Assembly (NCBI GenBank): GCA_022695795.1 | Contig: MU404110.1 | Span: forward strand, 687-64,686 | Direction of reading: 5' to 3' | From: Biscogniauxia marginata | Taxonomy: Eukaryota; Ascomycota; Sordariomycetes; Xylariales; Xylariaceae | Length of the DNA: 64,000 bases | Shown here: in pieces, positions 47,800 through 58,557 of the stretch | Numbering within the stretch: position 1 is the first letter of the stretch | How the letters are laid out: each line of letters starts with the position of its first letter | Made by a program: the position numbers and the translations under genes | The notes under the pieces: model-generated | The model's database searches: none | Seen by the model: only the letters and a program-made list of their open reading frames with translations | What the model was told of the DNA's origin: nothing

Positions 47800-50700
47800 G
47801 CTTTTTTGCGTTTTAACTAAAAAAGTAATTATATAGTTTTTATGTTTAATGTTTTTTAGCTACTTATTCATCCCACTTAACTAAGTATTTTATGTTTCTT
47901 TGCGTCTTTATAAAGTTTATAACTTTATCCACTATATAGTTATTAGCTTTAATTAAGTTTACCTCTCGCAAAATCTAGTTAAAATCAAAAGTTACTTAAT
48001 TATTAACGCGGTAAGGTTTAATAAACGAGATATAAAATAAATTATAAATTCTTTAACGCTTTAAAAGTTAAAACTTAATAGCGATTAATAAGATTACCTT
48101 TTAGATTTTATAAGGTTTATACATTTTCTTATTAAGTTTTTTCGCTAGTCGCTTTATTTTAATATTCTTTTTATTTAGTATTATTAATTATTTTTCTATA
48201 AAGGTAAAGGCCTTTTTTCGTTTTTTATTCGCCTATTTCTTTATTTGTTAACGACTCTTTTTTAAGTACTACTAAGCTTTTAAATATATTTAAGTTATTT
48301 AATAAGTATATAAGTAGTTATCTAGGTTTTTAAGAGCTTTAAAAGGGGGGTTATAAAACGCAAGGTAATAACTATAATTCGTATAAAATAAGGTTATATA
48401 AAATGACGCTAATTTAGCATTATTATATACGAATTTTATTGTAAAGAGAAGGTCTTTCTAGTTAAACATTTTATAATTAATAAATGTTTTTAAATAGACT
48501 TTTAAGGTTTAATTAAAACGCTTTGTTTATTTATTTATTTAAAGGTGAAAAGCGGTGTTTATATAAGGTTTAATACTTATTAGTTTAAAGAAGTCTCGTT
48601 ATAAATACGCTATAAATTTAGAGTTTTTATTAGAAATAATATTAAAGGGTATATTATAAAGTTTTTAATAAGTCTTAATAAATATTTTTATTAGATTTAT
48701 TATTTTTTTCTCGTTTACTTTAAATAAAACGAAGTATGTCATTTTTATAAAGGGGTTTATTATAACTTAAATAAAGTTATACTTATTTAATAACGAAAGG
48801 TCGGTAATGAAGTTTATAGTTATTATTTATTAAGGGGTATAATATAGTTTTATAAGTTAGAATAAACCGTAAAAAGCATGTTTAAATACCTTGTTTTATT
48901 AACATTTTTTATATTTCGTTATAAATTCCCTTATAAACTTCTTTATATTAAGTCATTAAAAGTTTCGCGTAATAAATTTAAGGGTTTTATTTATTCCTAT
49001 ATACCCGGCGATTAACGTGTTATGTTTTAATTTCGTGATTTCTTCTTATAACCCTATTAAGATCTATAAACGGTTTTTGCGATAAAGTAATTCATTTTGT
49101 AGTTTCGTGTTCTTACTTAGGTATTTTATTTTATATAGGTAAATAAGATTTTTAGTTCTTTTTATTTTAACCTTTTTAATGAATTTAAGTAGTTATTTAG
49201 GTATTAATAAGTTATATAAGCGGTTTAAGGTAAAGATAGTTATATTTAATGTAATAATAAATTCTGGATTTTAAAAGTGCGAAAAATGTTTTTTTGTAAG
49301 ATCGTCGTGATCGATTAATCTTTAATTTCCTCTTTTTTAAGTCGATATTACTTTAATTAAAATAGGATATCAGCTTTCTTATTTTGCTTACCTAGTTAAT
49401 AATTAATAATAAATCAATATAATAATAATTATTATAATTATTTTGCTTATTATTAATTTAGCACTTTTATAGTAATAAAGTAAGTTAAGTTTTAATAATT
49501 TAAAAATACTTTAATATAATATTAAGTTCCCTCTAAGTATTACCTCTATTTGTTAAAAGAGTTAATTATCGTTAATAGTTTTTTATTATGTATTTTATAG
49601 TTTATCTCGATTGGGGTGAGTTTTTATAAATAAAAGGTAATAAGTCGAAGCTTGTTATTCTCGTTCTTTTAAGATAATACTACTCCGATGGTAAAGTCGG
49701 AAGTATTAACCTTTATATAAACCTGTTTTTCTAGATTAAAATGGGTAAGAATAAGTATTAAAGTAAATTATCGCTTTAAGGTTTTGAAGGTATAATTTAT
49801 TTCTTTTATTTATTTTTATTTATTTTTATCTTTTTTATTTGCCCTTATAATAAGTCTTGTTATAACGAAGAAATTCTTAATAAATTGGCGGTAGAAATTG
49901 GTAAATTCGATAAATTATTAAAATTCCTTTAAATTTATGGGTGCCTTCTAATTTAATATATATTCAACCTTATTTTAAACCATCGAAATCCCCTTAAAGC
50001 TTATAATATAACCTAGGAATTCTATTTCGTATACCACCTATTTATATTTTTACGGTGCGACTATTAAATAATGTTTAATAAGCCGTTATAGTACTTTTTT
50101 AACGATTTCGTTATATTATTTTTTCGTGTCGGTGTATATAAGTATATCGTCGATTATATCCCTAAAAATGTTATTTATTATAGTTTAAAATATTACAGGT
50201 ACATTAATTAAACTAAAAAGCATAATTAAATAATTAAATAATTTATATTTATATCGAAACGCTATTTTCTATTCATTTCTTTCTTTAATTTGAACGAGAT
50301 TAAATCTTAACTTAAGGTTTAATTTAATAAACCATTAAGTAATGCGAAATTCCGCTTACATTTCTATAATTAAAGGGATTAAATAGCGTACGGGTTTTAT
50401 AATAATATTAAATAACTAATAATCCATTACTAGCTTAAGAGGGTTTAAAGGATTCTTTTTTAGCACGAACATTATAAGTGTTATATATATTAATATAAAT
50501 TTCCGGATTTTTCTTATATTAAATATGTTTTTTAATTATAATTTTAAAATATTAAATTTTTATTTGCTTATAACGTAAAGAGGTTTTTAGGTGGGTATCT
50601 TTTCTTTTATAATCTCGATTTTATAGTTTTATAATTAATAATCCGGGAATCGTTTTACTGCCTTTTTTATTATAATTAAGATATATTCTTTAAACTCTTT

Positions 50701-51000
50701 TAAGACATTTTATAAAAGGTTTTCGTTATGTACTACAAACACCTTATTAAGGCCCTTAAACGAGGCGTAATATTCTTTATAATAAACAAAAAAGAAATAA
50801 ATTTTCTTAAATTTATTAAAAAATTCTATAGGTTAATGGATTTTTAACCATTATTAAGGTAGAATAATATCATACTTTACTATTCATAATACTAAGTTTA
50901 AAAGCGATTCAAAAAAAATGGTTTTCTTTATGTCTCAATATTAATAAATCAATGTAATATTTTTTACTATCCTTTATAATGGTTATATCTCTTATAACTA
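47800..51000 (-). pseudogene. pol remnant of the second chromovirus
   Basis: On the minus strand, about 50,000-50,180 reads as reverse transcriptase with DIIDDILIYTDTKK followed by a stretch ending EFLGYIIS. About 49,600-49,745 reads LEKQVYIKVNTSDFTIGVVL and then KLTPIEINY, a clear RNase H. About 48,900-49,090 reads like the integrase histidine pair (LKHNTLIAGY, then GINKTLKFITRNF). About 47,830-47,945 resembles a chromodomain (KYLVKWDE). Stops occur at positions expected for Trp and Gln. The positive-strand ORF at 50979-51218 is a shadow. Protease and linker limits cannot be set. Confidence 0.82.
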
Positions 51001-52431
51001 TAATCTTATCTTGGTTTCTTCGAATTATAAATAATTTCTATTACTGGTATTTAATAATAAATATAATTAGGATTTCCGCCTTTAAATTTAGTAAAACCTT
51101 AACCTATCTTTCCTTTTCCTTATATAGTAAAGTTATAATAATTATAAGTCGAGTGCTTAACTTCGGCTTGTTCGTGGGCTTCTACCACTTTTTACAGTTT
51201 TTAAAGGGTATTTTATAGCCCTGGGCTTTTTCTTCCTTATATTTATAAAGCTATTTATATATGTTATTTATCTCTTAGTTAGCCTTTCGTTTAGTGGTTA
51301 TTATTTGAATTACGGCACCTTACTTAAGCTATATATTCTTATAAGGCGTAATATAAAGGCCTCTTAAAAATCTAACTCTAATTTTATTTCCTTAAAAGCA
51401 ATTATTTAATTTTAGTTTATCTCCTTTAAAATGGTATCGACCTTGGCTTTTTTAAGTATTAAAAATTTTTAAATATTATTATTTACTTTCCTTTTTACGG
51501 TAAACACCTTATTTAACGTAAATAGTAATTCTTTATTATTAACGTCTTTTTTTATAAAGTAATTTAAGGTATAATAATTATTTCTACTATATTTTTAACA
51601 CTTTTTTTATTCTTTTTATATTAATTTATATCGACTTGTTTTATCTTTTTTAAGGCGGATTTAACGTCCTTTTATGTTTTTCCTTTAGGTTTAAACTTTT
51701 TATTATTTACTTTTTCTTAATTTTTTTTTTGAGAATTGGTTTAAGCCGGATTTAAAATTAGTGTTTTTTCCACGATTAGGTTAACCCGATTTTAAGGGCT
51801 TTGAAATCGAAATAAGCCTTTTTTTTTTTAATAAAATAACCGGGTTTATTAATATATTCTTGTAAATTTAGCTTGCCTTTTAAATAATAAAAAGAAATTC
51901 TTTATTTAAATCTAGAGCAAAGCCTCGTTTAAAATATATTAATTTAATGATTTTATTAAGTAATACCCTTGAGATATAATTTTAAAAAGTAATCTCAAAT
52001 CATTAAATAATTTTATTTAAATTAAGAAACTTAGTTAAGTATTAAGATATATCCCTTTAATATTTAAGTTCTTATATCTTTTTAGTGTTCCTATGTTTTT
52101 TAACTGGGTCGTGAAAGTGTTCCTTTAACGTTTAAGTATAATTAAGCTAATTATCCCTTAAGTTTACTCGTTTAATAATATTGGCTTTTTATTAATACTA
52201 TATTTAGGTTTTTTTAATTAAAAATCTTCTTACTTAATTAATGCGTTAATAATCTTTTTAGAAATTCTTATAATAGGTTTTAATGTATATTTTTATTTTT
52301 ATTCACTATATTTAAAACTTAAATAAGTCCTTTTCATTATATAATAGTAATTTATTAAAGTAAATAAGATTAATTATTATTAAGGTTCTTAGTATTACGA
52401 AAAGGGTTCTTTTTAAAATTTATTTAAAGGC

Positions 52432-52635
52432 TTAGATAAATTTATCCTCATTATCCAGCGGCCCTTGTCTTGGTTTTCTACTAAAGGGACCACGAGGTGG
52501 ACCTTTTAATGGTCTTTCTTTATCGTTACTATCGTTAAAGTTATTTAGGTTTAGTGCTCCTCCAGCTGGGCGAGACGATGGCGGAAGTCTTCCTACCCCA
52601 GCCCCTCTATTGGCTCTTAACATAACTAGCCCCAT
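52432..52635 (-). pseudogene. GC-rich residual piece of gag-region ORF
   Basis: A 67-codon frame survives in the gag half of the second element. It is rich in Pro, Arg, Gly and Asn (PPSSRPAGGALNLNNFND, then PLKGPPRGPFSRKP), in keeping with a disordered nucleic-acid-binding gag tail. It keeps about half G+C while its surroundings are about three quarters A+T. No zinc knuckle is visible next to it. Confidence 0.45.
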
Positions 52636-54167
52636 TTAGGAAGTATCAAATTACATATAGGCACAGTTGGCTTAGTCCCTCACTTAGGCATTCATAAAAC
52701 CTTCTTAAGTAAGGGCTCGTGCTCTCATTTATGCTTCAAAGCTAGAGTACTTAATAAGGGAAATAAGGAAGATGGAGGGTCGATTAATAAACGTAAACGA
52801 TATCGGCTAAGGAGTAGTTTTTACAACTAAAGCGTTCATTATAGTATCCGCCGTTAAAGAGGTTTCACAATTAAGTTATTCGCGGTATTCTTTAATAAGG
52901 AATTAAGTAAATACTTATAAGTTTTTAACTTATTAACGTATTACCTTTTTTAATTCTAGTTTAGCAATATAAAGTTATTAAAAAAGAGTATTAATTTATC
53001 CTTCTTATTATTAAGCCTAGTCCTTTACTTGGTCGTTAAACTATGTTTATTTAATTATAGCTTTTTATAAGTTAGTAATATACTTGTTTTACTAAGTAAT
53101 TACTTTTTTAAGCTAGTAAATAGTTTCTTAACGTCGTTTATTAGTAGTAATATAAGTTATTAATACACTTTATACTTTATTAGCAAATATAACGCTTAAA
53201 TCCTAGATTTACTATCGATAAACCTCTAACTACTACTATATTATTTTAAGGTGTCGCTATGATTTATATGCGGCATATAAATAAGTTTATCACATTTCTT
53301 TATATAGTTCCTTAAAGTGTTACTTATTAATAATCTAAACTATATTACTTTCTTTTAATAACTAAACCAAGGCTTAGTATATATTTCCTATAACCTTATA
53401 TAAGTCTTTAAGGTATATAAGTGTATTAAGTATTCTTAACGTGAGTAAAAGAGGTAATGTATCCCTTATTACTACATTGTATAACTAAAGGTCATAAAGA
53501 ATAAATGAGTTATCGCTTAATGCGACTTCCTTAATAAACCTTCTTAGTGGGTTCTCAGATTCGCGGGGTCCTAAGGACCGTGAGCCGTGTCTTAAAAACA
53601 TTAAAGATCGTGTTAAGATAACAAGAAACCTTATAACGGCTGGATTTAATCTAGTTCTTTTATAAAATAAAAATCGAATAATCTTTTTAATAATCTAGGC
53701 AAATGATTTTAGTTTTAATATAATTATTTTTAAGTTTTATAACGATAAAAGGTTCCTAAAATGTGAGGTAATAAATTAAATTAAATCTAGGTTTATTAAA
53801 AGCTGGAAAGAATTATATATCCCCGTTAATAATTTCTCTCGAAGTCCTGGTTCGGAGTTTAATTCCTTCGATTCTTTTTTTATTTGTGTATTAAGAGTCT
53901 CTGTTAATAGTGGCATAAGTGATTTAATAATGGGATTTTTCATACCATGTGCCTAAAATAATATATCTTGGCTTTAAGCCTAAAAAATAAGAGGTTTAAG
54001 TACAAAGAGTGGATTTCTAGTAAAGCTCGAAAGTGAGGTAGTTATAAATAATCTTAAAGGGTTTAATATATTAACAAGAGTTTTACTAAAGATATAAACT
54101 AGTAATGTATTAAATAAATATAAGAAATATCGGAAATAAAATTACTTTAAAGGTAAAAAGAATTATT

Positions 54168-54432
54168 TATAATAAAATATATTAAGTTTAAAATTAAGAT
54201 TTATATTTAACTAATAATTTTTTTTAATCTTTAAAGACTTAAGAGTTTAAGTTTTTTCTTAACCTCAATTAAGAATTTAACACTTATTTATACATATAAT
54301 TATTGTTTTAAGGTAACCACCTTTAATTGTAGGTTAGTATCATTACATCTTACGTCCTTATCGCTAGCTTATTAAAGTGAGGCTCGTGACCAACGTTCCT
54401 TGGCAGGCTTGGCAGCGCTTATCCGTGTGACA
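54168..54432 (-). repeat. LTR (upstream LTR of the minus-strand element)
   Basis: 265 bp, TATAATAAAA to CGTGTGACA. The last 90 bp or so, facing the cupin gene, show no RIP changes; the inner part is heavily mutated. Confidence 0.9.
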
Positions 54433-54904
54433 CTCACTGTGTATATGCCGATGATGATATGGCAAACTTGGCATGCATATGAGATAAGGGGGTGAGGGTC
54501 ATCGACGGGACATCATACAATTTAACTCGTGAGTTCGAGAACCAGGTAAGTATGTTGAGCTATTCCTGCAGTCCGTCTTACTGTGTCTAACTGAAACCAA
54601 CGTCTTCACACGACATCCCCTTACGGGAAAGGAGCAGTGAAAACTTCGATAGTTCGACGACATCAAGCTACCATGCAGATAAGCTCTCCGTCATTTCCCC
54701 ACAACAAAAATCCCGAGCAATGTCAGACGTGGGAACTGAGGCCCGCATAATCTGGTTAGACTATGTCGACAGTTTCCAAGGTCACCACCGTATATCACCT
54801 TGTTGAGCCATTCCACTAACTCCAGGGCCTATCTCTCAACCCCAACACTGTAGTTCCAGAGCATTCTTGTTTCCAATCTGTCAGAGATTCACAATTACAC
54901 GAAA
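54433..54904. promoter_or_regulatory. Cupin gene promoter region
   Basis: A 470-bp unmutated stretch between the LTR and the cupin start codon. The retroelement therefore sits directly upstream of this promoter. No specific factor site was recognised. Confidence 0.5.
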
Positions 54905-55571
54905 ATGGCTGAGAACACACCTGTACAGGGCACAAGCGTTGGTTACATCACCAACCTCTTCCCTGCCCCTGGCCTACGACAGATGACTCGCCATATCACT
55001 GGTCACAACGAAGATGGCAAATCCGTCTTCCTGAGCGCCGATAATGGTGACCACTACCGAATCATGGGTGAGAAACAGGCTGTCGCCAACATCCTGTACT
55101 CAACCAGAGAGACTCCCGTTGAGCTCAACGGCGATGTAGATATCGAGAAAGCCAGGAGGCAAGAGGTATTGTATCGATCCCTTCTATTCACACAAGAAAT
55201 ACTTCTAACATGAGGTCACACGCAACCAGCCACCTCTACACTACCACAACGGTACCGTAGTTCGCATGATCGACTTTGCCCCAGACGTGGAGTCACCGAT
55301 GCACCGCGCCGTGTCTCTTGACTACGGCATCGTCGTGGAAGGCACGTTCAAGTTGATCTTAGACTCAGGCGAGGAGCGTATCCTTCGCCAGGGCGACGTC
55401 AGCATCCAGCGGGCCACGGCGCATAAGTGGCATAACATCTCGGGCAACGGGACACTCCCGGGGCGCATGATGTGGATTTTGCTTGACTGCAAGGACGTCT
55501 ACATCAAGGACCAGAAGATGGAGGGCTACCTTGGAGAGTTGTCACAGTATTATGATGGCCGCGAACCTTAA
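54905..55571 (+). CDS. Cupin-fold protein
   Basis: 200 residues in two exons, 54905-55165 and 55230-55571, with a 64-nt intron; the sum is in frame. The second exon holds a single cupin domain: PMHRAVSLDYGIVVEG is the first cupin motif, degenerate at two of the usual metal-binding His positions (one His and a Tyr/Asp remain), GDVSIQRATAHKWHN is the second motif and keeps a His. The N-terminal 85 residues (RHITGHNEDGKSVFLS) are conserved-looking and resemble the small cupins often found in fungal polyketide clusters, where roles range from cyclase or dehydratase to unknown. There is no signal peptide. The function is unassigned. Confidence 0.83.
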
Positions 55572-56197
55572 AATTGGGACCTCGTAAGATGCGGAGCCGT
55601 CCTCCAGTTACGGATGAAATCGGGAGATTGTAGAGCAGAATACATATTTCATCAGAGTGATAGGTCCCGTACTTCAATAAATTGCAAGCGCAGATAAACC
55701 AAAATAGTCTCAATTATGTTGCCGCAGCCGTGATGGTAGCCTCGAATTAAAAAAAAAATCTTACAATTCTATACGAATAGTTGGTTTATTTGAATGACTA
55801 TTATATTGAACCGAGCACTCATTTATCATTAGTCTTTCATACCATACGAGGTTATCTCAGGTTATAGGTATGCGAGTGTAATAAAGATATTAGACGTTGG
55901 GCAAGAGCTTGCCAACTGTAAAGTCTATTAATGCCTTAGGACTCATTATAACTAGAGCGCAATAATATCTATCTAGTTCAGAGTTCACATAAGGCAAGAG
56001 AATTATGAGAATGATATGATATTGATATTTATTCAAGACTAGCACCTAGGATAAGATAATATCCCTTTTCTCAATTTTATACTCTCTAAGTGCTTGAGCT
56101 TGGTGACATATTGTGTGACTACCTAAGTATTCCTAACAGCTATGTTCGTATAATCTATTGGAGTGTCGATGAGCCCTTAATAAGTAGCAGAAGACTA
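55572..56197. other. Convergent intergenic region
   Basis: A 620-bp spacer between the cupin and AYR1-like SDR stop codons. It is AT-leaning and has no supported gene. Confidence 0.6.
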
Positions 56198-57607
56198 TCA
56201 CTTAACATCAGCCATCCGAAATGCGTGGGCCTCCTTCAACTTGTCAAAATTGAATTCAGACCAAAACAAACGGTCCTGGGACAGAATTAGTCGTACTATG
56301 GTATACCTTAATTCAGTAAAATAGAGTCCCACCCATATAGTACGGAATGCGAAAGTGTCCAAGATGCGGATGATCAGTGTGGCCTTGCCAAACCAGAACC
56401 ATGCTGGCGGGGATGATCTCAGACTTTGAGCGACAACGTTTTGGGCATAAACAAAACGGTCGGTGGTATCTAGGAAATTTTTACATTAGATTATATCTGC
56501 CGTTTGAACCAATGAGCAAACTGTGACTTGCCTGGCTTCCGTTGGACGTGCTGCTTGAATTCTTCGGCGAGTGGGGAGAAATATGAGTCTGTAAAAGCAT
56601 CAATATTGAAAATGGAATTTGTGGACGAATCCATACCTTCTGGTAGTTCTCGCTCCGTATCTCTTTTTAGAATGTTGGTGCCTACTTCTCCGGATATTAT
56701 CTGTTGCATGGATTCTTAGCTTCTAATCCCATCTGCGACAGAAAAGCCACCATACCGTGAGGACTTTGACGCTGCGAAGACACAATTAGTCATTTAATCA
56801 ATCCTAAATACTTGTCAGCACGCGCTCTATTTAAGGGGAATTTTACTCTAGTGGGGCCATCTCGACGCGGAGGGTATTGGACCAGTGCTGTAGGGCCGCT
56901 TTGGTAGCGTTGTATGATGCTGAAAGTCAAGTTAATCATTGTTATATCTAATAAGATACTTCGATTTTGTAGACGCCGAACTCACATCCATATACATATG
57001 GCACGACACCCCCAATAGAACCGATATTCACGACAGTGCCAGAGGATCGGATCAGCATGTCGTGAAATTGGTGCACCATTCGCATAGGTCCAAAGACGTT
57101 GACGTCGAACATTGCTTGCACCGACTTGACGTCAGTGTCGATGGCCGTCATAGTATAACCTTTTAGGGTATCTTAGTCTAAGTCTGGACGGTCGATAATC
57201 GTAAATGCCTCACATATTCCACTAGATACAGGCTCGTATGTAAGAAGCAGCCAAATAACACCTTTTGCGTATGATATATTCATTGTACTCACGCATTGTT
57301 GACGAGAATATCAAGATGGCCATCTGTGAGACTGCGGATACTTTGCTTTAGGCTCTGGATAGAGGCCTCTTGGGTCACATCAAGTGGAAACCAAGTAATG
57401 CCGGCTTTAGAAAGGTGCTCATGGGACTCCGAAGGGAGGACTGTGGCAATGGCGTGGAAACCGCGATGTGTGTATTCGTGGACGAGTGCCTCACCAATGC
57501 CACCTTGGCCACACCTAAGAGTGAATCCAAGTCAGTTGTGTAAAGATAAGACATGGAATGGGTGTGCTTTACCCAGTGACTAGAGCAAATCTCGCCTTTC
57601 GTGACAT
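56198..57607 (-). CDS. AYR1-like short-chain dehydrogenase (1-acyl-DHAP-reductase family), ten exons with an 8-nt microexon
   Basis: 287 residues from ten exons: 57573-57607, 57293-57514, 57214-57221, 56986-57159, 56847-56919, 56756-56771, 56637-56700, 56532-56588, 56333-56469 and 56198-56275; the sum is in frame. Motifs are TGCGQGGIG (NADPH binding), LVNNAGICYTM (completed by the microexon), NIGSIGG with the catalytic Ser, YNATK, and a C-terminal amphipathic region ending WFWFGK then RLFWSEFNFDKLK. Yeast Ayr1 reduces 1-acyl-dihydroxyacetone phosphate and has lipase activity; fungal cluster homologues act on polyketide or terpenoid ketones. Intron 8 (56470-56531) has a GC donor (GCAAGT). Without the 8-nt exon, exons 2 and 4 are out of frame. 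It is divergent from the PKS gene. Confidence 0.83.
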
Positions 57608-58557
57608 GTTTGAGCTGTCGATAGAGTGAATAGGTCGGAAAAAAGAACGAGTAAAATGAAGATACTCTAAAAAGTCAGTGTAGTTCGGGAGATTGCTCCC
57701 ACATCCCTAAATGCTCATATCTCCATCTTTGCATGTAGGCTACATCTGCTGTGCGACTATAATGAGTATGTCTCGGGAATTATCACCTATCTTGAGATTC
57801 TGCAGATGAATCCACACCGCCCTATGTGAGCTGGACCATTGATATAGAAGTCAGGCTGATTATTTGCATAGCGCATGCTATCGTGAAATGAGTGAGGCTC
57901 GATCGACGTTATCGCAGTTTTCATTTCCAGGTTTCTTGGCGCCGCACGTCTACATTTGCATGATATTAAATGATTACATACATGGATAGGATCATGGGTG
58001 ATGCTTGGGAAAACTGGTTTCTGCACTAAGACGAATTTGTTTACATGGGTGTAAATAGCATCCAAGTTATTGTAAGTACATGTACATTGGTTAGATTTGT
58101 GGCATATTTCCTGCTTACTTACTCTATAATGCAATGCTTAGTCGACAGCTGGCATGGTGGTTACGCATAACACTTCTGTATGACTTCAAGACTCTTCAAG
58201 GGCCCCAGACGGAGTTGTGTAGGGATACGCAATCCTCTTCTTAGAAGACGGAGCAAAGATCAGCTTACTTTCTACCAATCTTATCCTACCTGGAAAATAC
58301 ACTGTGGTATCAGGTATAGAAATTTCTTATCTCAAGAAGAGTTGCGTTATGAAAATTGTATATGCCTATATATTTAGCTATATACATTGTACTGTATAGC
58401 TATTTATCTGTAGATGAGGTTAAAAAGAAACAAGATTCACGTTTACATATTTCTTCTTTGCTTGACCCATAAACTTGTGAGAGGCATTGAGATAAAAGGC
58501 AGCTCAAAATTTAAGCCCCTATACTGAACCCCTACTCACACCTATCTCTCAGCAGCC
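57608..58557. promoter_or_regulatory. Divergent promoter between AYR1-like SDR and PKS
   Basis: 950 bp separate the two start codons. GATAAAAGG at about 58,491 is a plausible TATA-type element for the PKS, about 65 bp before its ATG. The shared position suggests coordinated expression of the two genes. ORF 57787-58134 (minus) has no family features and is not called. Confidence 0.55.

Larger units (their letters stand above)
47435..54432 (-). mobile_element. Ty3/gypsy chromovirus, RIP-degraded, with intact target duplication
   Basis: 265-bp LTRs (47435-47699 and 54168-54432) align without gaps and differ only by transitions: for example TGCGACAAGG at 47435 against TATAATAAAA at 54168. CTCAC flanks both ends (47430-47434 and 54433-54437). 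Pol reads on the minus strand from right to left: RT with IDDILIY near 50,150, RNase H with DFTIGVVLS near 49,700, an integrase zinc-binding segment near 48,950-49,060, and a chromodomain-like KYLVKWD near 47,880. About 75% AT and full of stops. The outermost bases at both ends are un-mutated while the interior is destroyed. Confidence 0.92.

Noticed and set aside
50979..51218. 79-codon hydrophobic plus-strand ORF
   Set aside because: Antisense to the degraded minus-strand retroelement; the Ile/Tyr/Leu-rich sequence is what AT-rich DNA gives by chance.
57159..57293. Reading the AYR1-like SDR as a frameshifted pseudogene
   Set aside because: An 8-nt microexon with good splice sites on both sides restores both frame and conserved motif, and all other exons are intact.
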